A DNA stretch of 51,948 nt from positions 1-51,948 of the forward strand of contig JAHECR010000025.1 in NCBI GenBank assembly GCA_024641655.1, in the 5' to 3' direction. Position 1 is the first letter of the stretch, and the number at the start of each line of letters is the position of its first letter. This document shows positions 1 through 9,845 of the stretch, piece after piece. The position numbers were made by a program, and so were the translations under genes. The stretch is from Acidimicrobiaceae bacterium (GTDB lineage Bacteria; Actinomycetota; Acidimicrobiia; Acidimicrobiales; UBA8592). A model generated the notes under the pieces. It saw only the letters and a program-made list of their open reading frames with translations, was not told where the DNA came from and did not search any database.

Positions 1-612
1 ATGTCGGCAATGTTGGGAATGGCGAGACCGGTGCTGATCCCGAGGCGGTTGGGGACGGGCACCGGAGCAGGTGGCTGCGCCCGTGCCCGGAGGCGGCGCG
101 TATCACGCCGGGTGCTGCAGGCTGGATGCATCGGCGCACTCCTCGTCGCTGCGCTCGCCGGCGGTGCAACCCCAGCGTCGGCGGCAGGGTGCCCTCCCTC
201 CGAGTGGGTGATGCCCGTCGAAGCGACGGTGGTCGACGGCTTCCGCCCCCCGCTGCACATCGGGGCGCCGGGCAATCGGGGCTGGGAGTACCGCACCGCC
301 GACGGTGCGGTGGTCCGCGCCGCCGGACCCGGGGTCGTCACCTTTGCCGGAACGATCGGGTTCGCGCGTTACGTCGCAGTGACGCACTGCGACCGAACGC
401 GCACCACCTACTCGTTCCTCGCGACCGTGGAGGTTCGTCGCGGCGACCTCGTCGTCGCCGGTCAACGGCTTGGGACTACCGATGGTCGCGTGCACTTCGG
501 CGTTCGCCAGGAAGGCCGTTACCTCGATCCCGCCTCGCTGTTCGGCTTCGTCGATGTGCGCCACCTGGTCCGCCTCGCTCGCCTGGTGGGTCAGTGGCGC
601 AGTCACTGGTGA
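1..612 (+). CDS. secreted M23 (LytM-like) peptidase-fold protein, probably non-catalytic
   Basis: The 203-residue product has a basic N-terminus, a hydrophobic segment at about residues 38-62 ending in ASAA (signal peptide or anchor), then a LytM/M23-like beta domain with VVRAAGPGVVTFAG at about 104-117. In active M23 enzymes the metal is held by HxxxD and by the second His of HxH. Here the first motif reads GNRGWEY (Asn92, Glu96) and the second RVHFGV, so only His165 is clearly kept. I infer a folded but inactive, or altered, envelope protein. An M23-like gene next to rpsB is common in actinobacteria. The first base of the window is the A of an ATG, so the true start could lie upstream; the ATG at 19 is another option. 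Confidence 0.75.
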   Translation: MSAMLGMARPVLIPRRLGTGTGAGGCARARRRRVSRRVLQAGCIGALLVAALAGGATPASAAGCPPSEWVMPVEATVVDGFRPPLHIGAPGNRGWEYRTADGAVVRAAGPGVVTFAGTIGFARYVAVTHCDRTRTTYSFLATVEVRRGDLVVAGQRLGTTDGRVHFGVRQEGRYLDPASLFGFVDVRHLVRLARLVGQWRSHW

Positions 613-653
613 CCGGGGGTCGGCGTCAGGTCGTGATTCCCGAAGTCGCCGAC

Positions 654-659
654 TACGCT
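654..659 (+). promoter_or_regulatory. candidate -10 element for rpsB
   Basis: TACGCT fits the TANNNT pattern seen before many genes here. It would give a leader of about 100 bases before rpsB, long enough for r-protein feedback control, though I see no convincing -35 or named leader structure. Confidence 0.35.
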
Positions 660-768
660 TCCGATGGGTCGCTCTCGCGGCTGCCATCCATTTCCACCCG
701 GTTCCACTCACGGTCGTCCTCGCGGCGTCGGACCCGGGCTTCGTTGAACCGTGAGAGGAGAACACACC

Positions 769-1676
769 ATGGCACCTGTCGTCACCATGCGTCAGCTGCT
801 CGAAGCCGGCGTTCACTTCGGGCATCAAACACGACGATGGAACCCGAAGATGCAGCGCTTCATCTACGGCGAGCGCAACGGCATCTACCTCATCGACCTC
901 CAGCAGACGCTCGGGCGGATCGTCGATGCCTACACCTTCGTGCGCGACACGGTCGCCAAGGACGGACAGGTTCTGTTCGTCGGCACGAAGAAGCAGGCGC
1001 AGGACAGCGTGCAGTCCTACGCCGAGCGTTGCGGTCAGCCCTATGTCAACCAGCGGTGGCTCGGCGGCATGCTCACCAACTTCGAGACCATGAGCAAGCG
1101 CGTGGCGAAGATGAAGGAATACCAGCGCATGCGCGCTTCGGGTGAGTTCGAGGCCATGCCGAAGAAGGAAGCCCTCGTCATCAGCCGCGAGCTCGACAAG
1201 CTCGAGCGCAACCTCGGTGGTATCCGGGCCATGGAGCGTCGCCCGTCGGTGGTGTTCGTGCTCGACACCAAGAAGGAGCACATCGCGGTCACCGAGGCGA
1301 ACAAGCTCGGCATTCCGGTCATCGCGGTGGTCGACACCAACTGCGACCCCGATGTCATCGACTACGTGATCCCGGGGAACGACGATGCGATCCGTTCCGG
1401 CGAGCTGCTCTGCCGCGTGATCTGTGAGGCCGTCGAAGAGGGTCGACTCATCGCTTCCAAGCGCGCCGAGTCCACCATGAAGCGCACCGCCGCCGAGGAG
1501 GCCGAGATCGCCGCGCAGCAAGAACGCGCCCGTGCCGAGGCCGCTGCGGCCGCCGCCGAGCGCGAGGCGCGTGTGGCTGCTGCGGTCGCCGAGGCGCCCG
1601 TTGCTGCGGCCGAGACCGACGATGCCGCTCCGGTAGCCAGTGCCGTCGAATCCAACGACGGGACCGAAGAAGGAGC

Positions 1677-1680
<4 letters not shown>
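769..1680 (+). CDS. rpsB: 30S ribosomal protein S2
   Basis: S2 of the small ribosomal subunit, needed for late 30S assembly and S1/mRNA contact. The 303-residue product carries the classic S2 stretches [13 protein letters not shown] near the N-terminus, [13 protein letters not shown] [13 protein letters not shown], and [12 protein letters not shown]. The last 60 or so residues are an Ala/Glu-rich, likely helical or disordered tail, longer than in E. coli S2 (241 residues) and common in actinobacteria. I start at the ATG at 769 because GAGAGGAG at 753-760 lies 8 bases before it; the in-frame GTG at 751 would have to use sequence upstream of this ribosome-binding site. Its stop overlaps the tsf start (ATGA), indicating co-translation. 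Confidence 0.97.
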
Positions 1681-3321
<1,641 letters not shown>

Positions 3322-3334
3322 CAGAGAGGAATGC

Positions 3335-3904
3335 ATGAGCACTGAGCTGATCGACCTGATCATCGCCGACGCCGAGGACAAGATGGAAAAGGCGGTTGCG
3401 CACACGCGCCACGAGTTCTCGACGATTCGGACGGGTCGACCCAACCCCGCGCTCGTGGAGCACATCCGGGTCGATTACTACGGCACCGAGGTGCCGCTCC
3501 AACAGCTCGCGAGCTTCTCGGTCCCCGAGGCCCAGCAGCTCGTCGTCGCCCCCTTCGACAAGGGTTCGATCGATGCCATCGAGCGAGCGATCCAGCTCGC
3601 GGATCTCGGTCTGTCGCCGTCGAGCGACGGGATCGTCCTGCGGCTCCACTTCCCGCCGCTCACCGAGGAACGTCGGCGCGGCTTCATCAAGGTGTGCAAG
3701 AACATGGCTGAGGATGGGCGGGTCACGATTCGCAACGTGCGCCGTGCCGCCCGCCACGATCTCGAGGTGCTCGACAAGGATGGCGATGCCTCCTCCGACG
3801 ACGTGAAGCGGGCCGAAGAGACGGTCGACCAGCTGACTCGCCGCCACGAGGACCTGATCAACGCTGCCCTCGCGCACAAAGAGGAAGAACTACTTGAGGT
3901 CTGA
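3335..3904 (+). CDS. frr: ribosome recycling factor
   Basis: RRF works with EF-G to split post-termination ribosomes. The 189-residue sequence matches the family length of about 185 and shows the conserved three-helix-bundle segments: EFSTIRTGRPNPALVEHIRV, YYGTEVPLQQLASFSVPE, and LTEERRRGFIKVCKNMAED. The C-terminal helix includes RRAARHDLEVLDKD and HEDLINAALAHKEEELLEV. AGAGAGGA at 3323-3330 precedes the ATG by 4 bases. It directly follows pyrH (13-base gap) and is probably in the same transcript. Confidence 0.97.
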   Translation: MSTELIDLIIADAEDKMEKAVAHTRHEFSTIRTGRPNPALVEHIRVDYYGTEVPLQQLASFSVPEAQQLVVAPFDKGSIDAIERAIQLADLGLSPSSDGIVLRLHFPPLTEERRRGFIKVCKNMAEDGRVTIRNVRRAARHDLEVLDKDGDASSDDVKRAEETVDQLTRRHEDLINAALAHKEEELLEV

Positions 3905-3933
3905 GGCTCTGCCTCGGCCTTGGAGGTCCCCGC

Positions 3934-5139
3934 GTGAACATGTCAGATGACGACGACGAGCTCGACTTCGAGGGAATCCGGATCGTAGGTGGCGACGCCG
4001 ACGACCACGGCCTACCGCACTGGACCGAACCCGGTACCGGGCAGGTCCCCAGGTTGTCGGCCGATCCCGACGAAGACCTCGCGGACTGGGCATCGCTGTC
4101 GGCCGGCCCGCGGTGGGCCGACGACCCCGAAGTTCCGCCGGTCGATGCACCGCCGCGGCGCGTGGCCCCGGTGCAGATCAGTGGTGCCGGCGGTGCCGGC
4201 GGCGGCGGACCGGTGGAGGACGACTTCTTCACCTACGAGGACGCGCCGCGGCGCGCTACGGAGCCGCAGCGCCGTGCCGCCGCGCCTCGTCGCGGTATCG
4301 CCGAGCGAGGTATCGGCAAGCCCGACGCGTCGTCATCGGATCTGCGAGCCCGACTGATCACCGGCCTGGCATTGGCCGCCGTGGCGGTCGTTGCCCTGCT
4401 CCTCGGGAAGGAGGCCACGCTCCTCGTCATCGCAGCTGTGCTCACTCTGGCCGCGAGCGAGTTCTACGTGAGCCTGCAGAAGGTCGGGTACCAGCCGGCC
4501 ACCCTGCTGGGGCTCACCGCCGTGCTCATGTTGCCACTGGCCGCCTATTGGCGAGGCGAAGCCGCCTTCGGCGTGGTGTTGTTCCTGAGCGTGGTGTTCG
4601 GTGCGTTGTGGTTCCTGCTCGGCGTCGGTACCGAGCGTCCGGTCCCGAACCTGGGCGTGACCTTGCTCGGGGTCTGTTATGTCGGTGTGCTCGGCTCGTT
4701 CGCGGCCTTGCTGCTCGACATGGCCGATGGGAAGGGTCTGCTCCTCACCGCAATCCTCCTCGGGGCGGGCTACGACATCGGCGGCTACTTCATCGGTCGC
4801 CAGATCGGCCGCTCACCGCTCACCGAGACCAGTCCGAACAAGACCGTCGAGGGTCTCTTCGGGGGCATGTTGACCACCGTCGGGGTGGCCATCGTGATTC
4901 CCGTCATCGGAGTTGGACCCTTCGGGGACGAGTTCGGTGTCATCGACACCGTGCTGGTCGGTGTCGCTGCGGCGGTGATGGCGCCCATCGGCGACCTGGC
5001 CGAATCACTCATGAAGCGCGACCTCGGGCTCAAGGACATGGGAAGCATCCTGCCCGGCCATGGCGGGCTGCTCGACCGCTTCGACGCCCTGCTGTTCGTC
5101 CTGCCGACCGTGTACTACATGGTTCGGCTCCTCGCGTAG
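3934..5139 (+). CDS. cdsA: phosphatidate cytidylyltransferase (CDP-diglyceride synthase)
   Basis: Makes CDP-diacylglycerol from phosphatidate and CTP in the membrane, the branch point for phospholipid synthesis. The C-terminal signature MKRDLGLKDMGSILPGHGGL followed by DRFDALLF (about residues 352-380) is diagnostic, as is SPNKTVEG with a preceding GYDIGGYFIGRQIGRS. Several hydrophobic helices run from about 145 on. The first 130 residues are an acidic, Pro/Arg-rich, probably disordered cytoplasmic extension absent from short CdsA proteins. GTG at 3934 is chosen because GGAGG at 3922-3926 lies 7 bases before it; ATG at 3940 would be 13 away. It follows frr by 29 bases. No uppS lies between frr and cdsA. 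Confidence 0.94.
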   Translation: MNMSDDDDELDFEGIRIVGGDADDHGLPHWTEPGTGQVPRLSADPDEDLADWASLSAGPRWADDPEVPPVDAPPRRVAPVQISGAGGAGGGGPVEDDFFTYEDAPRRATEPQRRAAAPRRGIAERGIGKPDASSSDLRARLITGLALAAVAVVALLLGKEATLLVIAAVLTLAASEFYVSLQKVGYQPATLLGLTAVLMLPLAAYWRGEAAFGVVLFLSVVFGALWFLLGVGTERPVPNLGVTLLGVCYVGVLGSFAALLLDMADGKGLLLTAILLGAGYDIGGYFIGRQIGRSPLTETSPNKTVEGLFGGMLTTVGVAIVIPVIGVGPFGDEFGVIDTVLVGVAAAVMAPIGDLAESLMKRDLGLKDMGSILPGHGGLLDRFDALLFVLPTVYYMVRLLA

Positions 5140-5253
5140 GAGTCCTCACCGCGGCGACGTCGACCCGCCGATCTGCTCCACCGAAGCCGGCGGACCCGAG
5201 GCGCAGGACACCGATTCGTCGTCGGCGCGACCGGCGCGACCCGTCCCGGATCG

Positions 5254-5259
5254 TAGACT
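5254..5259 (+). promoter_or_regulatory. -10 element TAGACT for the dxr leader ORF
   Basis: TAGACT is followed by exactly 6 bases and then the ATG at 5266. This is the same TANNNT-N6-start layout seen before several other genes here, and it predicts a leaderless mRNA that begins at or next to that ATG. No clear -35 is visible. Confidence 0.5.
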
Positions 5260-5265
5260 GAGCTG

Positions 5266-5310
5266 ATGCACCCCATCTCGCCCCCTGGCAGCCTCGAGCG
5301 TCGATCATGA
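5266..5310 (+). CDS. leaderless 14-residue leader ORF overlapping dxr
   Basis: The ORF reads MHPISPPGSLERRS and then TGA at 5308-5310. Its stop overlaps the dxr ATG (5307) in an ATGA arrangement. The ATG lies 6 bases after a TAGACT -10, so it would be translated from the very 5' end of the transcript. dxr itself has no visible ribosome-binding site, so ribosomes finishing this ORF could restart on dxr. The peptide has no recognisable function; its role, if real, would be to deliver ribosomes. The reading is from sequence geometry only. Confidence 0.5.
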   Translation: MHPISPPGSLERRS

Positions 5311-6470
5311 CGTCGGTCGCGGTGTTGGGCTCGACGGGGTCGATCGGTACCCAGACCTTCGATGTGGTGCGGGTCACCGAGGGGTACGACGTCGAGGTGA
5401 TCGCCGCGGGCACCTCGGTCGCGGCGGTTGTCGAGCAGGTCCGTGAGTTCTCGCCGTCGTTCGTGGTGATGGCCACGGCCGATGCGGCGCGTGCCGTTGC
5501 CGAGGCCACGAGTGGTGTCGAGGTCGGGTACGGCCCGGAGGCGTTGGCCGACGCCTCCTGTCGCACCGACGTGGTGGTGAACGGTGTGGTGGGTTTCGCC
5601 GGGTTGCCGGTCACGTTGGCCGCATTGTCGTCGGGTCGGCGCCTGGCGTTGGCGAACAAGGAGTCATTGATCGCCGCCGGGCCGGTGGTGCAGCGCGTGC
5701 GACGAACGCCTGGCGCCGAGCTGGTTCCCGTCGACAGCGAACACTGCGCGCTACACCAGTGTCTGCGCGCCAACGAGGCGCTGGGCGACTCCGGTCGGCC
5801 CGATCGTGTGGAGCGCCTGCTGCTCACAGCGAGTGGTGGACCGTTCCGGGGGAGGCGACGGTCCGAGCTCGAGCAGGTAACGGTCGCCGACGCGTTGGCT
5901 CATCCGACCTGGGCGATGGGCCCGAAGATCACCGTTGACTCGTCGACTCTGATGAACAAGGGCCTCGAGGTGATCGAAGCTCACGAGCTCTACGGCACGG
6001 CTTATGACCGCATCGAGGTCGTCGTCCATCCGCAGTCGGTGGTGCACTCGATGGTCGAATTCACCGACGGTGCGGTGATCGCCCAGTTGTCCATGCCGGA
6101 CATGCGCCTGCCGATCGCCTACGCCCTCGCCTTTCCCGACCGTGCCACCATGGCCTGGGGACGTATCGACTGGCAGAGCCTCTCCCGCCTGGACTTCGAA
6201 CCCCCCGACGTCGAGGCCTTTCCCTGCCTGGGGCTCGCCTTCGAAGCGGGACGTCTCGGGGAGACCGCCCCGGCATGGCTCAACGCCGCGAACGAGGTCG
6301 CGGTGGAGGCCTTTCTCGACGGCGCACTGCCCTGGGTGGGTATTCCGGACCTGTTGCGGCGGGTCCTGGACGAATTCGATGGAACACCGGCCGACACCGC
6401 CGACGTTGTCTACGAAACCGATGCACGGGCGCGGGCACGCACTGCGCAGCTGCTCCGAACCGCCGCATGA
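5307..6470 (+). CDS. dxr: 1-deoxy-D-xylulose 5-phosphate reductoisomerase
   Basis: Second step of the MEP isoprenoid pathway: NADPH-dependent conversion of DXP to MEP. The 387-residue protein has the NADPH-binding start VAVLGSTGSIGTQTFDVV, then LALANKESLIAAG, LLTASGGPFRG, HPTWAMGPKITVDSSTLMNK with GLEVIEAHELY (substrate and metal loop) and VHPQSVVHSMVEF. Length and motifs are standard. No Shine-Dalgarno sequence precedes the ATG; translation is probably coupled to the short ORF at 5266-5310. The next gene is a site-2 protease and then ispG, the usual dxr-rseP-ispG order. Confidence 0.96.
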   Translation: MTSVAVLGSTGSIGTQTFDVVRVTEGYDVEVIAAGTSVAAVVEQVREFSPSFVVMATADAARAVAEATSGVEVGYGPEALADASCRTDVVVNGVVGFAGLPVTLAALSSGRRLALANKESLIAAGPVVQRVRRTPGAELVPVDSEHCALHQCLRANEALGDSGRPDRVERLLLTASGGPFRGRRRSELEQVTVADALAHPTWAMGPKITVDSSTLMNKGLEVIEAHELYGTAYDRIEVVVHPQSVVHSMVEFTDGAVIAQLSMPDMRLPIAYALAFPDRATMAWGRIDWQSLSRLDFEPPDVEAFPCLGLAFEAGRLGETAPAWLNAANEVAVEAFLDGALPWVGIPDLLRRVLDEFDGTPADTADVVYETDARARARTAQLLRTAA

Positions 6471-6487
6471 CCTCCGAGGATGACCTC

Positions 6488-7741
6488 ATGACCGACACCG
6501 AAAACGTCACCGCTCCGGATCGGGTCGATGCGGTGCAGTCCTCCCCGTGGGGACTCCTCGGGTTGGCGGGACTCGGGGCGTGGTTGTGGATCACGGCCGG
6601 CTGGGCCTGGGTGGTGGTGATCCTGGCGCTGTTGTTCATGATCTTCATGCACGAGCTCGGCCATTACCTCGCCGCCAGGCGCGCCGGGATGAAGGTCACC
6701 GAGTTCTTCATCGGTTTCGGCCCCAAGCTCTGGTCGTTCCGGCGCGGCGAGACCGAATACGGGATCAAGGCGATCTGGCTCGGCGCTTACGTGAAAGTCA
6801 TCGGCATGAACGCGCTCGACGAGGTCGACCCCGCCGAAGAGCCACGCACCTACCGTCAGGGCAGCTACGGCGGCCGCATGCTGCTTGCTGTCGCGGGCTC
6901 GGCGATGCACTTCCTGATGGCGATCGTGATGCTCTACGTGCTCCTGGTCAGCTTCGGCCTCGATCTCGACGAGGCGGACTGGTCGGTGCGTGAGGTCATC
7001 CCCGACAGCGCGGCGGCCGCGGCAGGGCTCGAGCCCGGCGACCACATCCTCACGATCGACGGAGCGCCGGCCGAGAAGTGGAGCGACATGGTAGCGATCG
7101 TCGCCGATTCCCCCGAGCGTGACGTCGTGGTCGGTTTCCTGCGAGACGACCAGGTGCGCACCGCTGCCTTGACGGTCGGTGTCAACGCCGAGACCGGCGC
7201 CGGTGTCCTCGGGGTGGCTCGGACCCGCTTCGGCGGGGTCGAGGTCTCGCCGCTCGAGGCGGTGCCCGAGACGTTCCAGACGTTCGGGAGCTTCGCGGGT
7301 CAGACCGTCGTCGGGATCGGCCAGATCTTCAGCCCTTCGGGAATCGCCGATCTGCTGGGCAAGGTGTTCAGCTCCGGCGGCAGCTCGGTCAAGACCGGCA
7401 CCGACACCCTCGCCGACGACGACGGGCGCATCATCTCGGTGGTCGGGGCAACGCGCATCGGGGCATCGTTGACCGAGCAAGGAGTCGACGGCCTCCTGCG
7501 ATTCCTGGTGAGCATCAACATCTTCGTCGGGATCATGAACATGGTCCCGTTGCTCCCACTCGACGGCGGTCATGTCGCGGTGGCCACCTACGAGAAGGTA
7601 CGCGAGTTGCAGACCAAGCAGCGGCGGTATTTCGTCGACGCCGAGCGGCTCCTACCCCTGACCTACGCGGTGCTCATGGTGCTCGCAGTCGTCGGGCTGA
7701 GTGCCATCTATCTCGACATCGCCGATCCGATTTCCCTGTAG
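6488..7741 (+). CDS. rseP: site-2 metalloprotease, RseP/Rip1 family (M50)
   Basis: An intramembrane zinc protease that cleaves anti-sigma factors or other membrane proteins during regulated proteolysis. The catalytic HELGH is at residues 55-59 in the first hydrophobic helix. A PDZ domain follows at about 165-235 (VIPDSAAAAAGLEPGDHILTIDG region), and the second zinc-ligand motif NMVPLLPLDGGH lies near 351-362. The 417-residue length suits the family. I start at ATG 6488, which has GAGGA at 6476-6480 spaced 7 bases; ATG 6467 overlaps the dxr stop (ATGA) but has no such site. The substrate cannot be read from sequence; the ECF sigma/anti-sigma pair at 32387-33768 is one local candidate. Confidence 0.93.
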   Translation: MTDTENVTAPDRVDAVQSSPWGLLGLAGLGAWLWITAGWAWVVVILALLFMIFMHELGHYLAARRAGMKVTEFFIGFGPKLWSFRRGETEYGIKAIWLGAYVKVIGMNALDEVDPAEEPRTYRQGSYGGRMLLAVAGSAMHFLMAIVMLYVLLVSFGLDLDEADWSVREVIPDSAAAAAGLEPGDHILTIDGAPAEKWSDMVAIVADSPERDVVVGFLRDDQVRTAALTVGVNAETGAGVLGVARTRFGGVEVSPLEAVPETFQTFGSFAGQTVVGIGQIFSPSGIADLLGKVFSSGGSSVKTGTDTLADDDGRIISVVGATRIGASLTEQGVDGLLRFLVSINIFVGIMNMVPLLPLDGGHVAVATYEKVRELQTKQRRYFVDAERLLPLTYAVLMVLAVVGLSAIYLDIADPISL

Positions 7742-7819
7742 TACGAACGTGTCCGGTGGAGCCGCGGCACCCGGGGCGCGCCGCCGTCGTGTGCCCGCCG
7801 CTGTCGAGGAGCTGAACCA

Positions 7820-9043
7820 GTGCAGGTGAATGCAGGATTCGAACGCCGCCAGACCCGCCAGATCATGGTCGGCAACGTTGCGGTCGGCGGGGGTGCCCCC
7901 ATCACCATCCAGTCGATGACGACCACCAAGACCGCCGATGTCGACGGCACGCTGCAACAGATCTATGCCCTCGCCGCCGCAGGGGCCGACATCGTTCGCT
8001 GCACCTGCAACGAGATCGAGGCGGCCGAGGGGCTCGCCAAGATCGTCCCCCGGTCGCCGGTGCCGATCGTGGCGGACATCCACCACCAGTACAAGATGGC
8101 CCTGGCCGCGCTGGAGGCGGGCGTGCACTGCCTGCGGTTGAACCCGGGCAACATCAAGCGGCCGGAACACATCCGGGCGGTCGCTTCGGCGGCGCGCGAG
8201 CGCAGCGTGCCCATCCGTATCGGCGTCAACGGTGGGTCGCTGCACCCGGACCTGTACGCCAAGTACGGCGGTCGGGTCACCGCGGAGGCCATGGTCGAGT
8301 CGGCCATGGACGAGCTGCGCTACTTCGACGACGTCGGGTTCGACCAGGTGAAGATCTCGGTGAAGGCATCGAGCGTTCCGCTGATGATCGAGGCCTACCG
8401 ACAGCTGAGCGAGGCGACCGATCACCCGCTGCACCTCGGCGTCACCGAGGCAGGCCCGCCTCCTGCCGGATTGATCAAGTCGACCGCCGGCATAGCGACC
8501 TTGCTCGCCGAGGGGATCGGCGACACGATCCGGTATTCACTCACCGCGGACCCGGTCCAAGAGGCGCGTGCGGGGCGGACCCTGCTCGAGGCGATGGGTC
8601 TGCGCGAGCGGAAGAACGTCGACCTGATCGCATGCCCTAGTTGTGGCCGTGCCGAGATCGACGTGTACGCCGTGGCCGAGGCCGCCCAGGCGGCGCTGGC
8701 GGACAAGCAGTTGCCACTGCAGGTCGCGGTGATGGGCTGCGTCGTCAACGGGCCCGGCGAAGCCCGAGACGCCGATATCGGTATCGCCGCGGGCAACAAG
8801 CGGGGCCACCTGTTCGTGAAAGGGCAGAACGTGGCGGTCGTACCCGAAGACGAGATGGTCGACGCGCTCGTCGAGTGGGCCGAGTACATCCATGCGCACG
8901 GCACGGAGGCGGCCCTCGCCCGCGTGGATCTCGAGAAGGCCGCGCGCGAGGCCGACAAGGACCGGGATCGCCTGCTCGCCGACCAGGGCGCGGACGCGAA
9001 CGATGACGGTACGAGGGTCGACCTGATCAGACGGTGGCGCTGA
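7820..9043 (+). CDS. ispG: 4-hydroxy-3-methylbut-2-enyl-diphosphate synthase (flavodoxin/ferredoxin type)
   Basis: IspG (GcpE) reduces MEcPP to HMBPP in the MEP pathway using a 4Fe-4S cluster. The cluster ligands are visible: Cys272 and Cys275 in CPSCGR, Cys307 in MGCVVNGPGE, and Glu314 in the same motif. The TIM-barrel half begins with QTRQIMVGNVAVGGGAPITI and includes the LRLNPGNI region. The 407-residue length is slightly more than the typical 370, because of a charged tail after about residue 365. GTG at 7820 has GAGGAG at 7806-7811 spaced 8 bases. It closes the dxr-rseP-ispG run. Confidence 0.96.
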   Translation: MQVNAGFERRQTRQIMVGNVAVGGGAPITIQSMTTTKTADVDGTLQQIYALAAAGADIVRCTCNEIEAAEGLAKIVPRSPVPIVADIHHQYKMALAALEAGVHCLRLNPGNIKRPEHIRAVASAARERSVPIRIGVNGGSLHPDLYAKYGGRVTAEAMVESAMDELRYFDDVGFDQVKISVKASSVPLMIEAYRQLSEATDHPLHLGVTEAGPPPAGLIKSTAGIATLLAEGIGDTIRYSLTADPVQEARAGRTLLEAMGLRERKNVDLIACPSCGRAEIDVYAVAEAAQAALADKQLPLQVAVMGCVVNGPGEARDADIGIAAGNKRGHLFVKGQNVAVVPEDEMVDALVEWAEYIHAHGTEAALARVDLEKAAREADKDRDRLLADQGADANDDGTRVDLIRRWR

Positions 9044-9088
9044 CCGGTCCAGCCGGCGGCCGTCAGGCCGCGTCGTGCGCGGGCGCAC

Positions 9089-9116
9089 CTGAAACTCGTC
9101 GAGGTCGGGATATACT
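9089..9116 (+). promoter_or_regulatory. sigma-70-like promoter before rimP
   Basis: -35 CTGAAA (9089-9094), 16-base spacer, -10 TATACT (9111-9116). This is one of the best -10 matches in the window. Transcription would start near 9123, about 25 bases before a strong terminator hairpin. Confidence 0.6.
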
Positions 9117-9147
9117 CCCCGGGTCGTCTTCAGTCCGAACGGAACGA

Positions 9148-9178
9148 GGCGTGGGCTCCTGCCCACGCCTTTCTTCTT
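9148..9178 (+). terminator. strong intrinsic terminator or attenuator upstream of rimP-nusA
   Basis: A perfect 9-bp stem, GGCGTGGGC (9148-9156) with GCCCACGCC (9161-9169), tetraloop TCCT, followed by TTTCTTCTT. It lies only about 32 bases after the TATACT promoter and 70 bases before rimP, so it could attenuate the rimP-nusA-infB operon rather than merely ending the ispG transcript. Confidence 0.8.
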
Positions 9179-9248
9179 GGTACCCGGTCGCACTGGTCGC
9201 GACGACTGGTAGAGACCGAGCACGAGACGACTACGAGAGGAGACGAGA

Positions 9249-9845
9249 GTGGCCATCATCGATCGCGTCAGCGACCTCGTCGGACCCGTCCTCGAAGACG
9301 TCGGACTCGAGATGTACGACATCGAGCACAACGGCGGCAAGCTGCGCATCACCGTCGACTGCCCCGGCGGCGTCACCCTCGATCGGCTCGAGGAGGCGAC
9401 GCGCGCCATTGGTCACGTCCTCGACGAGCACGACCCCATGCCGGGCGCGTACACCCTCGAGGTGTCGAGCCCCGGTCTCGAACGGCGCCTGCGCACGGCT
9501 GCGCATTTCGCGGGAGCCGTGGGCGCTCGCATCACCATGAAGCTCGGACCCCACGTCGACGGCGACCGTCGCGTCCAGGGTGAACTCGTGGCCTGCGACG
9601 CATCGTCGGCCACGGTCCGCGGCGATGACGGCGCCCTTCGACAGGTCGCGCTCGACGACATCACCCGAGCCAACACGGTGTTCGTCTGGGAGACCGCTCC
9701 CAAGCCCGGCAGCCCCGAGGCCCGAACGCGAGCGCGTGCGGGACATCGCAACAAAGCGGGCAACGCCCCCGGCGTGCCCGACGAAGCGTCCGATGACGCT
9801 GAAGTATCGCAGAGTGATCCTGAGAGGAAGGCACCAGCCCGATGA
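9249..9845 (+). CDS. rimP: ribosome maturation factor RimP
   Basis: RimP assists 30S assembly, acting with S12. The 198-residue protein shows the family pattern: DLVGPVLEDVGLEMYDIEHN, LRITVDCPGGVTLDRLEEAT, and EVSSPGLERRL (conserved active-surface motif) at about residues 76-86. The C-terminal SH3-like domain follows, then a basic and polar tail from about 160. Start is GTG 9249, with GAGAGGAG at 9234-9241 spaced 7 bases. Its stop overlaps the nusA ATG (ATGA). This is the standard head gene of the nusA-infB operon. Confidence 0.93.
   Translation: MAIIDRVSDLVGPVLEDVGLEMYDIEHNGGKLRITVDCPGGVTLDRLEEATRAIGHVLDEHDPMPGAYTLEVSSPGLERRLRTAAHFAGAVGARITMKLGPHVDGDRRVQGELVACDASSATVRGDDGALRQVALDDITRANTVFVWETAPKPGSPEARTRARAGHRNKAGNAPGVPDEASDDAEVSQSDPERKAPAR

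Noticed and set aside
7838..7850. GGATTCGAAC resembling a minus-strand tRNA T arm
   Set aside because: It is the coding sequence of the IspG N-terminus (AGFERRQ) and no cloverleaf can be drawn.
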